Below are positions 7,750 through 13,568 of a DNA stretch of 13,568 nt, in pieces; within the stretch, counting starts at the first letter, position 1; the number at the start of each line of letters is the position of its first letter. A program made the position numbers and the translations under genes. The stretch is from Chlorobiota bacterium (GTDB taxonomy: Bacteria > Bacteroidota > Bacteroidia > Bacteroidales > JAADGE01), in NCBI GenBank assembly GCA_030592825.1, contig JAUVIG010000059.1:1-13568 (forward strand), read 5' to 3'. The notes under the pieces were generated by a model that worked only from the letters and a program-made list of their open reading frames with translations, searched no databases and was not told the DNA's origin.

Positions 7750-7998
7750 TTAAAGAACAATCAACAAGCAGACCACAACAGCAAAGAAAGCAACACCTTC
7801 AATAAGTGCGGCAGCAACAATCATATTTGATCTGATGTCACCGGCTGCTTCAGGTTGACGTGCAATTGCATCCATTGCTTTGCCGCCGATATTCCCGATT
7901 CCGATGCCTGCACCAACAACCGCAACAGCAGCTCCTATACCTGCTCCAATCGCTGAATAATCAGCAACTGCTTGTAATAAGACTAATAATAATTCCAT
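7750..7998 (-). CDS. atpE: ATP synthase F0 subunit c (proteolipid)
   Basis: The 82-residue hairpin protein forms the rotor ring that carries protons. Helix 1 (about 14-42) holds the packing pattern GAGIGIG with Gly29, 31, 33 and 35. The polar loop ARQPE (46-50) contacts gamma and epsilon. Helix 2 (about 56-80) carries the essential carboxylate Glu67 in ALIEGVAFF. The Na+-type signature (Gln in helix 1, Ser or Thr after the Glu) is absent: Gly68 follows Glu67. The ring is therefore inferred to be proton-coupled. It lies 35 bp behind atpB and is followed at once by a strong intrinsic terminator, which suits a subunit needed in about ten copies per enzyme. Confidence 0.96.
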   Translation of the reverse strand: MELLLVLLQAVADYSAIGAGIGAAVAVVGAGIGIGNIGGKAMDAIARQPEAAGDIRSNMIVAAALIEGVAFFAVVVCLLIVL

Positions 7999-8033
7999 AA
8001 AAAAAATATTAGGGTTTTAAAAAATAAAAAACA

Positions 8034-9131
8034 TTAATGGTGCTCTTCCGTTGCCATACCGAGATATAAGGCAGACAAGAGCGTAAAAACATATGCTTGA
8101 ATTAATGCCACCAATAATTCAAGAAATGTTAAAAATATTGTAAATACAACTGAAAATACTCCGCCTCCGATACCTGCTCCTACACCTCCCATCTCTCCGA
8201 AAATAAAGATCAAACTGAAAAACCCAAGTGCAACAATATGTCCGGCTGTTATATTTGCAAATAAACGTATCATCAGCACAAAAGGTTTAATAAAGATACT
8301 CATAAATTCAATTAAAGGCATTAACGGAACCGGAAGTTTTAACCACCACGGTACTCCGGGTGTATTAAAAATATGTTTCCAATAATTCCTGTTACCGTTG
8401 ATGGTTGTAATTACAAATGTAAACATTGCCAAAACCATAGTAACAGCAATATTACCGGTTAAATTTGCACCACCCGGAAAGAACGGAACTAATCCCAGTA
8501 AGTTATTAAGAAGAATAAAGAAAAAAACACTTAACAAAAAAGGTGTATATTTTATATATTTTTTCTTTCCGATCGCCGGTTTTGCAATATCATCTCTTAC
8601 AAATAAAATTAACGGTTCAAGAAACGATTGCAATCCTTTCGGAGCTTGTCCCTCTCTTCTCTGATATTCTTTAGCCACAGAAATAAAAATCCATAATATT
8701 ATTATAATGCTGATAAAAAGAGATAATGTGTTTTTTGTAATTGAAATATCATAAGGCCTTACTTCTTCTTCAGCAACCAACTCAACAACTTTTCCTTTAT
8801 TCGGATTATCTTCTCCTTCTGCAATCCGAAAACCTTTATATGATGAATGACCGTGATGAAATTTTGAAGACATAAAAACAGAAAGTCCGGAATGCTTGCT
8901 GTATACTATAATCGGTAAAGAAATGGTAATGTGTTTCTCTCCTATTGTCATGATATGCCAACCATATTCATCCCCTATATGTCCCATTATCATTTCTCCG
9001 GGATTGAACTTCTTCTCATCACCGTTTTCTCCATGATTATCTTCACCATGTTGAGAATATGCGTAATTTGCAGAAAATATAAGAGATAAGCTAAAAGCAA
9101 AAATTAATATAACTTTAAATTTTTTAAGCAT
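8034..9131 (-). CDS. atpB: ATP synthase F0 subunit a with N-terminal extension
   Basis: The 365-residue subunit a forms the proton half-channels beside the c ring. It is far longer than the ~270 residues of E. coli. A signal peptide (about 1-26, ending AYS before Gln27) precedes a His-, Gly- and charge-rich region (27-125, including HGEDNHGENGDEKK and FHHGHSSY). This extension is typical of Bacteroidetes AtpB and should lie on the periplasmic side. Membrane helices begin near residue 134. The essential arginine is Arg289 in VLMIRLFANITAGH, and the last helices contain LIQAYVFTLL (343-352), the conserved Gln-containing half-channel segment. It is the first gene of the atpBEFHAG operon, with a TATTTTTG -7 candidate 35 nt upstream. 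The annotated start is favoured because it gives a clean signal peptide. Confidence 0.96.
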   Translation of the reverse strand: MLKKFKVILIFAFSLSLIFSANYAYSQHGEDNHGENGDEKKFNPGEMIMGHIGDEYGWHIMTIGEKHITISLPIIVYSKHSGLSVFMSSKFHHGHSSYKGFRIAEGEDNPNKGKVVELVAEEEVRPYDISITKNTLSLFISIIIILWIFISVAKEYQRREGQAPKGLQSFLEPLILFVRDDIAKPAIGKKKYIKYTPFLLSVFFFILLNNLLGLVPFFPGGANLTGNIAVTMVLAMFTFVITTINGNRNYWKHIFNTPGVPWWLKLPVPLMPLIEFMSIFIKPFVLMIRLFANITAGHIVALGFFSLIFIFGEMGGVGAGIGGGVFSVVFTIFLTFLELLVALIQAYVFTLLSALYLGMATEEHH

Positions 9132-9166
9132 GAATTTATTTTTTACATCTTGATTTAAGATGAATA

Positions 9167-9174
9167 CAAAAATA
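9167..9174 (-). promoter_or_regulatory. Candidate -7 element of the atp operon promoter
   Basis: On the minus strand the sequence reads TATTTTTG, an exact fit to the Bacteroidetes -7 consensus TAnnTTTG, 35 nt before the atpB start codon. No clear -33 TTTG was found at the usual ~20-bp spacing, so confidence is moderate. It lies in the roughly 100-bp divergent gap shared with the radical SAM gene. Confidence 0.45.
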
Positions 9175-9211
9175 ATTATTTTTTGTTAAAAAACATAAGA
9201 AAAAATAATAT

Positions 9212-9219
9212 TACTTTTG
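9212..9219 (+). promoter_or_regulatory. Candidate -7 element for the radical SAM gene
   Basis: TACTTTTG matches TAnnTTTG and ends 20 nt before ATG 9240. This supports that codon rather than the upstream TTG at 9183, which would lie before the promoter. The nearest TTG upstream (9183-9185) is 26 bp away, longer than the usual spacing, so the -33 element is unconvincing. Confidence 0.45.
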
Positions 9220-9239
9220 TTGATTGCTTATATATAAAG

Positions 9240-10253
9240 ATGAAAATATTTGAATCTTATATCATATTAAGAAAATTAACTTTAAGAAAAATTGTTAATG
9301 CGATTAAATTATATTTAAGTTATTTGGTTTCCGTTGTTTTTAAGACAAAAATCAGACGAGGGTATCCTGTAAGTATTTCCGTTGAACCAACATCTTTTTG
9401 CAATCTTGAATGTCCTGAATGTCCTGCCGGGAAAAAAGAACTTACAAGATACAACGGTAATATTGATTTCGGTTTGTATCGAAAGATCATTGATGAGTTT
9501 TCACCTTATTTGTTGAATTTAATTCTTTATTTTCAAGGTGAACCATATTTAAATAAAGAAATCTTCAAGCTGATTGAATATTCGGCAAAAGAAAAAAAAG
9601 TATTTACAACAAGTTCGACCAACGGTCATTATTTGAATGCAGAAAATGCAGAAAAAACAATTCGATCAGGATTAGACCGATTGATTATCTCTATTGACGG
9701 CACAACACAAGAGGTTTACGAGCAATATAGAAAGAAAGGTGATTTGAACAAAGTAACAGAAGGGATTAAAAACGTTGTTTATTGGAAAAAGAAACTCAAA
9801 TCAAAAACTCCGCAAATAGTTTTACAATTTCTCGTTTTTAAATTTAATGAACATCAAATTAATGATATAAAACTATTGAGCAAGAAATTGGGAGCGGATA
9901 AATCAGTATTAAAATCAGCACAGATAAATGATTTTGAAAATGACACAACTTTAATACCGACAAATGACAGATATAAAAGATATAAAAAAACCGAAACAGG
10001 TAAATACATCATTAAAAATAAATTAAAAAACAGATGTAAACGTATGTGGGAATCTTCTGTTATAACAAATACGGGCGATGTATTACACTGTTGTTTTGAT
10101 AAAAATGCAGATTATTCATACGGTAATTTGAGAGAAAATACTTTTGAAGTAATGAACAACAGCTCTACCGCATTGGAATTCAGGAAGAAGTTAATTAATA
10201 ATCGAAAGGATATTGATATTTGCAGAAATTGTACGGAGGGATTGTCTTTGTAA
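9240..10253 (+). CDS. Radical SAM/SPASM domain protein of unknown substrate
   Basis: From ATG 9240 the protein has 337 residues. A lysine-rich N-terminal region (1-40) leads into the radical SAM barrel. The CxxxCxxC cluster is CNLECPEC (Cys54, Cys58, Cys61), which binds the 4Fe-4S cluster that cleaves S-adenosylmethionine. QGEP (99-102) matches the SAM-contacting GGEP motif, with Gln in place of the first Gly. STNG and LIISIDG further on are usual barrel strands. The C-terminal part has further cysteines, Cys266, Cys284, Cys285, Cys328 and Cys331 (DICRNC), in a SPASM-like arrangement for auxiliary clusters. Relatives modify peptides, sulfatases or sugars, but no substrate gene lies next to it here. 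The gene is divergent from atpB and convergent with the Spy-like gene, so it is probably monocistronic. The alternative TTG start at 9183 would add 19 residues and is disfavoured. Confidence 0.88.
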   Translation: MKIFESYIILRKLTLRKIVNAIKLYLSYLVSVVFKTKIRRGYPVSISVEPTSFCNLECPECPAGKKELTRYNGNIDFGLYRKIIDEFSPYLLNLILYFQGEPYLNKEIFKLIEYSAKEKKVFTTSSTNGHYLNAENAEKTIRSGLDRLIISIDGTTQEVYEQYRKKGDLNKVTEGIKNVVYWKKKLKSKTPQIVLQFLVFKFNEHQINDIKLLSKKLGADKSVLKSAQINDFENDTTLIPTNDRYKRYKKTETGKYIIKNKLKNRCKRMWESSVITNTGDVLHCCFDKNADYSYGNLRENTFEVMNNSSTALEFRKKLINNRKDIDICRNCTEGLSL

Positions 10254-10256
10254 CAA

Positions 10257-10289
10257 ACCGAAGCCTTCACTTGAAATGAAGGCTTCGGT
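10257..10289. terminator. Bidirectional hairpin between convergent genes
   Basis: ACCGAAGCCTTCA (10257-10269) pairs perfectly with TGAAGGCTTCGGT (10277-10289): 13 bp with a 7-nt loop, starting four bases after the radical SAM stop. The Spy-like gene ends 40 bases away on the other strand. Read from the minus side the stem is followed by TTTGTT; on the plus side only by GAAAAAG. A shared terminator is very likely, even without a long U-tract. Confidence 0.8.
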
Positions 10290-10328
10290 GAAAAAGTGCA
10301 ATATATGATGTAAAAATCCATCTCATTT

Positions 10329-10769
10329 TTACCCTCTTTGGTGAGGTTTGTGCATCATATGCTTATTCTTCTTATGACCTGCATGCATATCAAAAAATAC
10401 ACGTTGATCTTCTGTTAAGACTTTTCTGATTTCTTGTCTGAAAGCAGCTCGTTTTTTTGCCATATTAACCCTTATTTCAGATATTCCGTCAATAGCAGCA
10501 TAAACATTATTCAAATCAACATTATCGCCGACAGATATTGTTTGTAAATGAGCTTCTTTTTCATTTAACTCATTTTTTAAGGGCATAACTTCTTTCATGT
10601 GCATGATTCTCATTTCCTTTATTTGATCTTTTTGATCTTCTGTAAGGTCAGGTATATTCATAAAAGGGCGATCTCCTTTTTTGTTATTTGCATTAGGATT
10701 TCCCTGTGCAAAAATGCTTCCTGATACAAATATCATTAAAGCAATAATTATTATACTTCTTGTTTTCAT
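10329..10769 (-). CDS. Spy/CpxP-like periplasmic protein with LTxxQ motifs
   Basis: The chosen start (MKTRSIIIIALMIFVSG) gives 146 residues with a clean signal peptide, probably cut after Ala21 (SIFA before Gln22). A longer frame begins at 10844, but would place 25 polar residues before the signal peptide and is rejected. The mature part is helical and contains two copies of the LTxxQ motif, LTEDQ at 42-46 and 118-122, which define the Spy/CpxP/ZraP family of ATP-independent periplasmic chaperones and metal-stress sensors. The C-terminus is rich in His and Met (about 128-142), as expected for a metal-binding tail. Relatives in Bacteroidetes often sit behind sigma and anti-sigma factor genes; none is present here. 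It is divergent from the two-ATPase operon. No exact TAnnTTTG was found for it in the 190-bp intergenic region. Confidence 0.82.
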   Translation of the reverse strand: MKTRSIIIIALMIFVSGSIFAQGNPNANNKKGDRPFMNIPDLTEDQKDQIKEMRIMHMKEVMPLKNELNEKEAHLQTISVGDNVDLNNVYAAIDGISEIRVNMAKKRAAFRQEIRKVLTEDQRVFFDMHAGHKKNKHMMHKPHQRG

Positions 10770-10870
10770 GTCGTTTAATTTAAAAATTAATAATTTGTTT
10801 TTGTTTGCATCTTTGACCGTTAATAACCGGGAAGGTTTAAACATGTATCAATAAATATTAAAATTTAATG

Positions 10871-10888
10871 TATGAATATTTGTTCATA
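10871..10888. promoter_or_regulatory. Palindromic operator copy 1
   Basis: TATGAA (10871-10876), six bases, then TTCATA (10883-10888) form a perfect inverted repeat. The site is embedded in a longer conserved context: TAATGTATGAATA at 10866-10878 and the 10-bp palindrome TTCATATGAA at 10883-10892. It overlaps the -33 element of the promoter candidate, so a bound protein would block RNA polymerase. An identical half-site pair recurs 45 bp downstream. Confidence 0.75.
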
Positions 10889-10910
10889 TGAAACAGATGT
10901 CATATATTTG
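10879..10910 (+). promoter_or_regulatory. Promoter candidate for the two-ATPase operon
   Basis: TTTG (10879-10882) and TATATTTG (10903-10910) fit the Bacteroidetes -33 TTTG and -7 TAnnTTTG elements with 20 bp between them, the best-matched promoter in the window. Transcription would start near 10917, about 43 nt before ATG 10960. Operator copy 1 covers the -33 box and copy 2 the start region. Confidence 0.65.
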
Positions 10911-10915
10911 TAATG

Positions 10916-10933
10916 TATGAATAAAAATTCATA
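10916..10933. promoter_or_regulatory. Palindromic operator copy 2
   Basis: A second perfect TATGAA-N6-TTCATA (10916-10921 and 10928-10933) has the same flanks as copy 1: TAATGTATGAATA at 10911-10923 and TTCATATGAA at 10928-10937. Centres are 45 bp apart, slightly over four helical turns. The copy lies at and just past the predicted transcription start, about 26 bp before the first ATPase gene. This placement suits repression. Confidence 0.75.
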
Positions 10934-10959
10934 TGAATACTAAATCATAAAACAAAAAA

Positions 10960-12132
10960 ATGAAAAATACAGTTGGTCCTCCGGTTTCAGGAGAAAATTT
11001 CAGAAATCGTGAAAAGAAATTACGTAAAGCTTCGCGTTATTTAAAGAATAGAAACAGTTTTTTAATTCTGGGTATCAGAAGAACCGGTAAAAGTTCTTTT
11101 CTGCAACATACGGCATATTTACTGAGAAAAGAAAGTGAAAAGAATATTTGTATTGAATTAGATTGTCAAACTTTTAACAGCATTTTAGATTTCTACAAAG
11201 GGCTCTATAATGAAATGCCCAAATCAATGCAAACCATGTTTAAAAAGTTTTTAAGTGAAAGCAAGCAGTTACCTAAAAAACTGGTTGATTTTATTACTGA
11301 TATTTTCGATTCCGTAGAAATTTTAGGTTCAAAAGTGAATTTTCAGGACAAGCTGATGAATTACAGCAAACCTTTCGAGGAATTAGTAGCTGCATTCTTT
11401 AAGAAAAAGGAAAATGTATATTTATTTCTTGATGAACTTCCTTTTTTCTTTGAAAACATTAAAGCAAAAACAAATAAAACAGATGAAATAACACAAATTC
11501 TTACCAATTTAAGAAGTTGGCGACATGCAGGTTTGCCTATTGGTATAACAGGTTCGTTAAATTTGCATCAACAACTGGAATATCTCGGAATAAGTCGAAA
11601 ACTATTGGCAGGTTTAAACACTATTGAATTGTCTCAGTTTACTTATGAAGAAAGCAAATCTTTCATAAATGAACTTTCAGAAAATGATAAATATAAATGG
11701 TGGACAAATGAAATAACAGAAAAGTTGCTGGAATTGTTGCCGGATTTTATTCCATATTTCCTGCAATTCTCTTATAACGAAATTGCTGTTTATGAATGTA
11801 AAAACAAAAAAGAAGTGGAAGAAGTATTTCATAATGAAATTATGCCGGGACTTTTTAAAGATTTTACTTATCAGTTTGATGAACGCTTAACTGTTTTTAA
11901 AGGAAATGACTTAAAAACAGCAATGTCTCTTTTAGATTTTATTGCGATTAACGAAGATGTTAATATAATAAAACTGCAAGAAAAATTCGGCAGGAAATTT
12001 AACTATGAAATTTTGATAAAATTAATAGACTATGAGTATATAAAACTATCCGGAAATCAAGAATATAGTTTTACTTTAAAGATTATCAGAAATTGGTGGA
12101 TTACTAAACGAGTTTTAAATAAAAAGAAATGA
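10960..12132 (+). CDS. P-loop ATPase, archaeal-type AAA, with C-terminal winged helix
   Basis: The 390-residue protein is a STAND/AAA-like ATPase resembling the archaeal ATPase family (PF01637-like). It has the Walker A motif GIRRTGKS (38-45), a Walker B strand YLFLDE (154-159) with Asp158 and Glu159, and a sensor-1 strand GITGS (195-199). PDFIPYFLQFS (261-271) resembles the conserved G-x-P-x-YLQ segment of that family. Residues ~320-375 look like a winged-helix domain, ending YSFTLKIIRNWW, a common C-terminal phrase in this family. A polar helical segment at ~80-130 sits between Walker A and B. No nuclease, transposase or membrane domain is visible. The stop TGA shares four bases with the next ATG (ATGA), so the two ATPases are translationally coupled and probably act together. 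The promoter with twin palindromes lies just upstream. The function is not recognised. Confidence 0.85.
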   Translation: MKNTVGPPVSGENFRNREKKLRKASRYLKNRNSFLILGIRRTGKSSFLQHTAYLLRKESEKNICIELDCQTFNSILDFYKGLYNEMPKSMQTMFKKFLSESKQLPKKLVDFITDIFDSVEILGSKVNFQDKLMNYSKPFEELVAAFFKKKENVYLFLDELPFFFENIKAKTNKTDEITQILTNLRSWRHAGLPIGITGSLNLHQQLEYLGISRKLLAGLNTIELSQFTYEESKSFINELSENDKYKWWTNEITEKLLELLPDFIPYFLQFSYNEIAVYECKNKKEVEEVFHNEIMPGLFKDFTYQFDERLTVFKGNDLKTAMSLLDFIAINEDVNIIKLQEKFGRKFNYEILIKLIDYEYIKLSGNQEYSFTLKIIRNWWITKRVLNKKK

Positions 12133-13568
12133 GTTATATTGCAAAATTCAATCCGTACAGTATGGATAACGAGACCATACTTGCTGTCGCAACAGGCAGA
12201 AAGCATTTATTAAATCAAGTTTTGGGAACTTTAACAGATAATTTAGAAACGTCATCTGTTGCACAGCATTTTGTAATCAGAGGACCGAGAGGAATGGGAA
12301 AATCTTTTTTCTTAAAATACTTGCAAATTAATTTTAATAATACGGAAAAGTTTAAGAACTGTGATTTCTTACTTCTCCCGGAAGAACAAAACAATGTTAA
12401 TTCTCCTTCCGATTTAATTAAGCTGATTTTAAATCAGGCAAAAGGTCATTCCGGAGAAAAAATAACATCTCTTTGGGAAGAACCGGAAGATGTTTGGCAA
12501 AATGAATTATCCAAACTAAAAAGATATATTTCTGAAAAGAAAAAATTGCATAATAACTATATGTTGGTTGTTGTAATAGAAAATCTTAATGATTTTCTAA
12601 GAAATATAAAATCCGATAAAAAAACCGAAAAACTTTACGAATCTCGTTTCAGGCACTTATTAGAAAAAATTAAATATTTTACGGTAATAGGTGCTACTCC
12701 CGTAATTGAATCGGAAGCAACAGACGGTGATTATAACAGCAGACTTTTTCATGCTTTTAAAAAATACAAATTAAGAACTTGGACAGAAAATGATTACTCC
12801 AAATATTTTGAACGAAGAAAAAATGTTAAAATTGAAGAGCAAGGAGTAACATTTTCAAAAGAACAAACAGCTTTGATGAAAGCAAAACTGAAAGCTTTAA
12901 GCCAATTTACAGGCGGAAGTCCTCGAATGGCTGTTGTTTTGACTAACCTCCTGCTAGATGACGACCTTATTTCCACCGTAAAAACATTATTCGGCTTAAT
13001 AGATGATTTAACGCCCTATTATCAAGACTTAACAAAAAGTATTCCTCCAAAAAGCAAAATATTGTTTGATACCTTGATACGAAAAGGTGAAAATTTATCG
13101 CAAAGTGAATTGGCAAAAATGGTAGGTGCAACACAAAGCAAGATTTCCAAAGCTTTTCTTTGGTTAAAAGATAACGGATATATTATCGGAAAAAAACGAA
13201 CAAACAGCCCGGCGTTTTCTTATAAAGTGGCTGACAGAATTCATGTTTTATACTATCAACTTCGAGAAATACATCATGATAAAAAGATAACACCTATTTG
13301 GTTATTATCAGACTTTTTGGTGGCATTTTATCAGGAAAATGAATTACAGACATATGCAAATAAATATTTAACAGAACAACCCGGCAGAGAAGCAAATGAT
13401 ATAGCAAAAGTGTATTTAATGTCGGCAGGATTATGCAAAGAAGAGCAATTACCTGATTTTGAAAAATCGGAAGATTGGTTGAAATATATTACAGAGCTAC
13501 AAGAACAGAAAGGCATAAAATATAAAAAAACGGAATTTAAAAGTATTGAAGAAAAAATTGAGTTTTAT
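12129..13568 (+). CDS. P-loop ATPase with winged helix, incomplete at window end
   Basis: The frame opens at ATG 12129, overlapping the previous stop, and runs 480 codons to the end of the window without a stop, so the C-terminus is missing. The Walker A motif is GPRGMGKS (52-59). The Walker B strand LVVVIEN (146-152) has Glu151 where an Asp is usual. A sensor-1 strand is FTVIGATP (184-191). TGGSPR (261-266) resembles the GGNPR arginine motif of ORC/TniB-type ATPases. Residues ~305-370 form a MarR-like winged helix (SQSELAKMVGATQSKISKAF, 324-343). After ~390 the sequence becomes alpha-helical (NKYLTEQPGREANDIAKVYL), possibly the start of a solenoid such as TPR. STAND-type sensors share this kind of layout (ATPase, winged helix, repeats), but no effector domain is seen. 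The function is not recognised. Confidence 0.8.
   Translation, partial: MSYIAKFNPYSMDNETILAVATGRKHLLNQVLGTLTDNLETSSVAQHFVIRGPRGMGKSFFLKYLQINFNNTEKFKNCDFLLLPEEQNNVNSPSDLIKLILNQAKGHSGEKITSLWEEPEDVWQNELSKLKRYISEKKKLHNNYMLVVVIENLNDFLRNIKSDKKTEKLYESRFRHLLEKIKYFTVIGATPVIESEATDGDYNSRLFHAFKKYKLRTWTENDYSKYFERRKNVKIEEQGVTFSKEQTALMKAKLKALSQFTGGSPRMAVVLTNLLLDDDLISTVKTLFGLIDDLTPYYQDLTKSIPPKSKILFDTLIRKGENLSQSELAKMVGATQSKISKAFLWLKDNGYIIGKKRTNSPAFSYKVADRIHVLYYQLREIHHDKKITPIWLLSDFLVAFYQENELQTYANKYLTEQPGREANDIAKVYLMSAGLCKEEQLPDFEKSEDWLKYITELQEQKGIKYKKTEFKSIEEKIEFY

Noticed and set aside
7750..7998. Sodium-coupled c ring
   Set aside because: The residue after Glu67 is Gly rather than Ser/Thr and helix 1 lacks the Gln ligand, so proton coupling is the simpler reading.
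10770..10844. Upstream ATG for the Spy-like protein
   Set aside because: It would place 25 polar residues before the signal peptide, which would prevent export.
10866..10937. Start of a CRISPR array or insertion-sequence ends
   Set aside because: There are only two copies, each a palindrome placed around a promoter, with no further repeats, transposase or target duplication.
12794..13516. Minus-strand open frames inside the second ATPase
   Set aside because: They are short, without domains, and antisense to a 480-codon frame with clear ATPase motifs.

Overview
The window is AT-rich and has the hallmarks of a Bacteroidetes chromosome. Start codons lack recognisable Shine-Dalgarno sequences. 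Several promoter candidates match the Bacteroidetes -7 element TAnnTTTG. Subunit a of the ATP synthase carries a long exported N-terminal extension, and a lipoprotein nuclease, a bactofilin and an acetyl-CoA carboxylase BC pair sit beside the ATP synthase genes. The genus cannot be named from this sequence.

Left part (1-3960, plus strand): accB and accC encode the biotin carrier and biotin carboxylase of acetyl-CoA carboxylase. They are followed by a bactofilin, a decayed atpZ-like gene not previously open as one frame (2380-2579), a four-helix membrane protein that fits an ATP synthase accessory (AtpI-like) role, and a secreted lipoprotein nuclease of the NUC1/endonuclease G family.

Middle (3961-9131, minus strand): an atpB-atpE-atpF-atpH-atpA-atpG operon encodes F0 subunits a, c, b and F1 subunits delta, alpha, gamma. 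atpD and atpC (beta, epsilon) are absent and must be elsewhere. A strong intrinsic terminator (13-bp stem, nine-U tail) lies inside the operon between atpE and atpF. It probably sets a higher expression level for subunits a and c than for the rest. In other Bacteroidetes bactofilin, atpZ and a small membrane gene lead directly into atpB in one direction. Here the atpBEFHAG block is inverted and separated from them, and atpZ has decayed.

Right part (9183-13568): a divergently transcribed radical SAM/SPASM protein converges on a Spy/CpxP-like periplasmic protein, with a perfect 13-bp hairpin between them. Divergent from the Spy-like gene is a two-gene operon whose reading frames overlap as ATGA. 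Both genes encode P-loop ATPases with winged-helix segments, and the second runs off the window. Their promoter is bracketed by two copies of a TetR-type palindrome, TATGAA-N6-TTCATA, 45 bp apart, one over the -33 element and one at the expected transcription start. This ATPase pair is the best candidate for an undescribed system here. A defence or STAND-like role is only an inference.

No tRNA, rRNA, CRISPR array or insertion sequence was seen, and no gene-free stretch exceeds about 200 bases.
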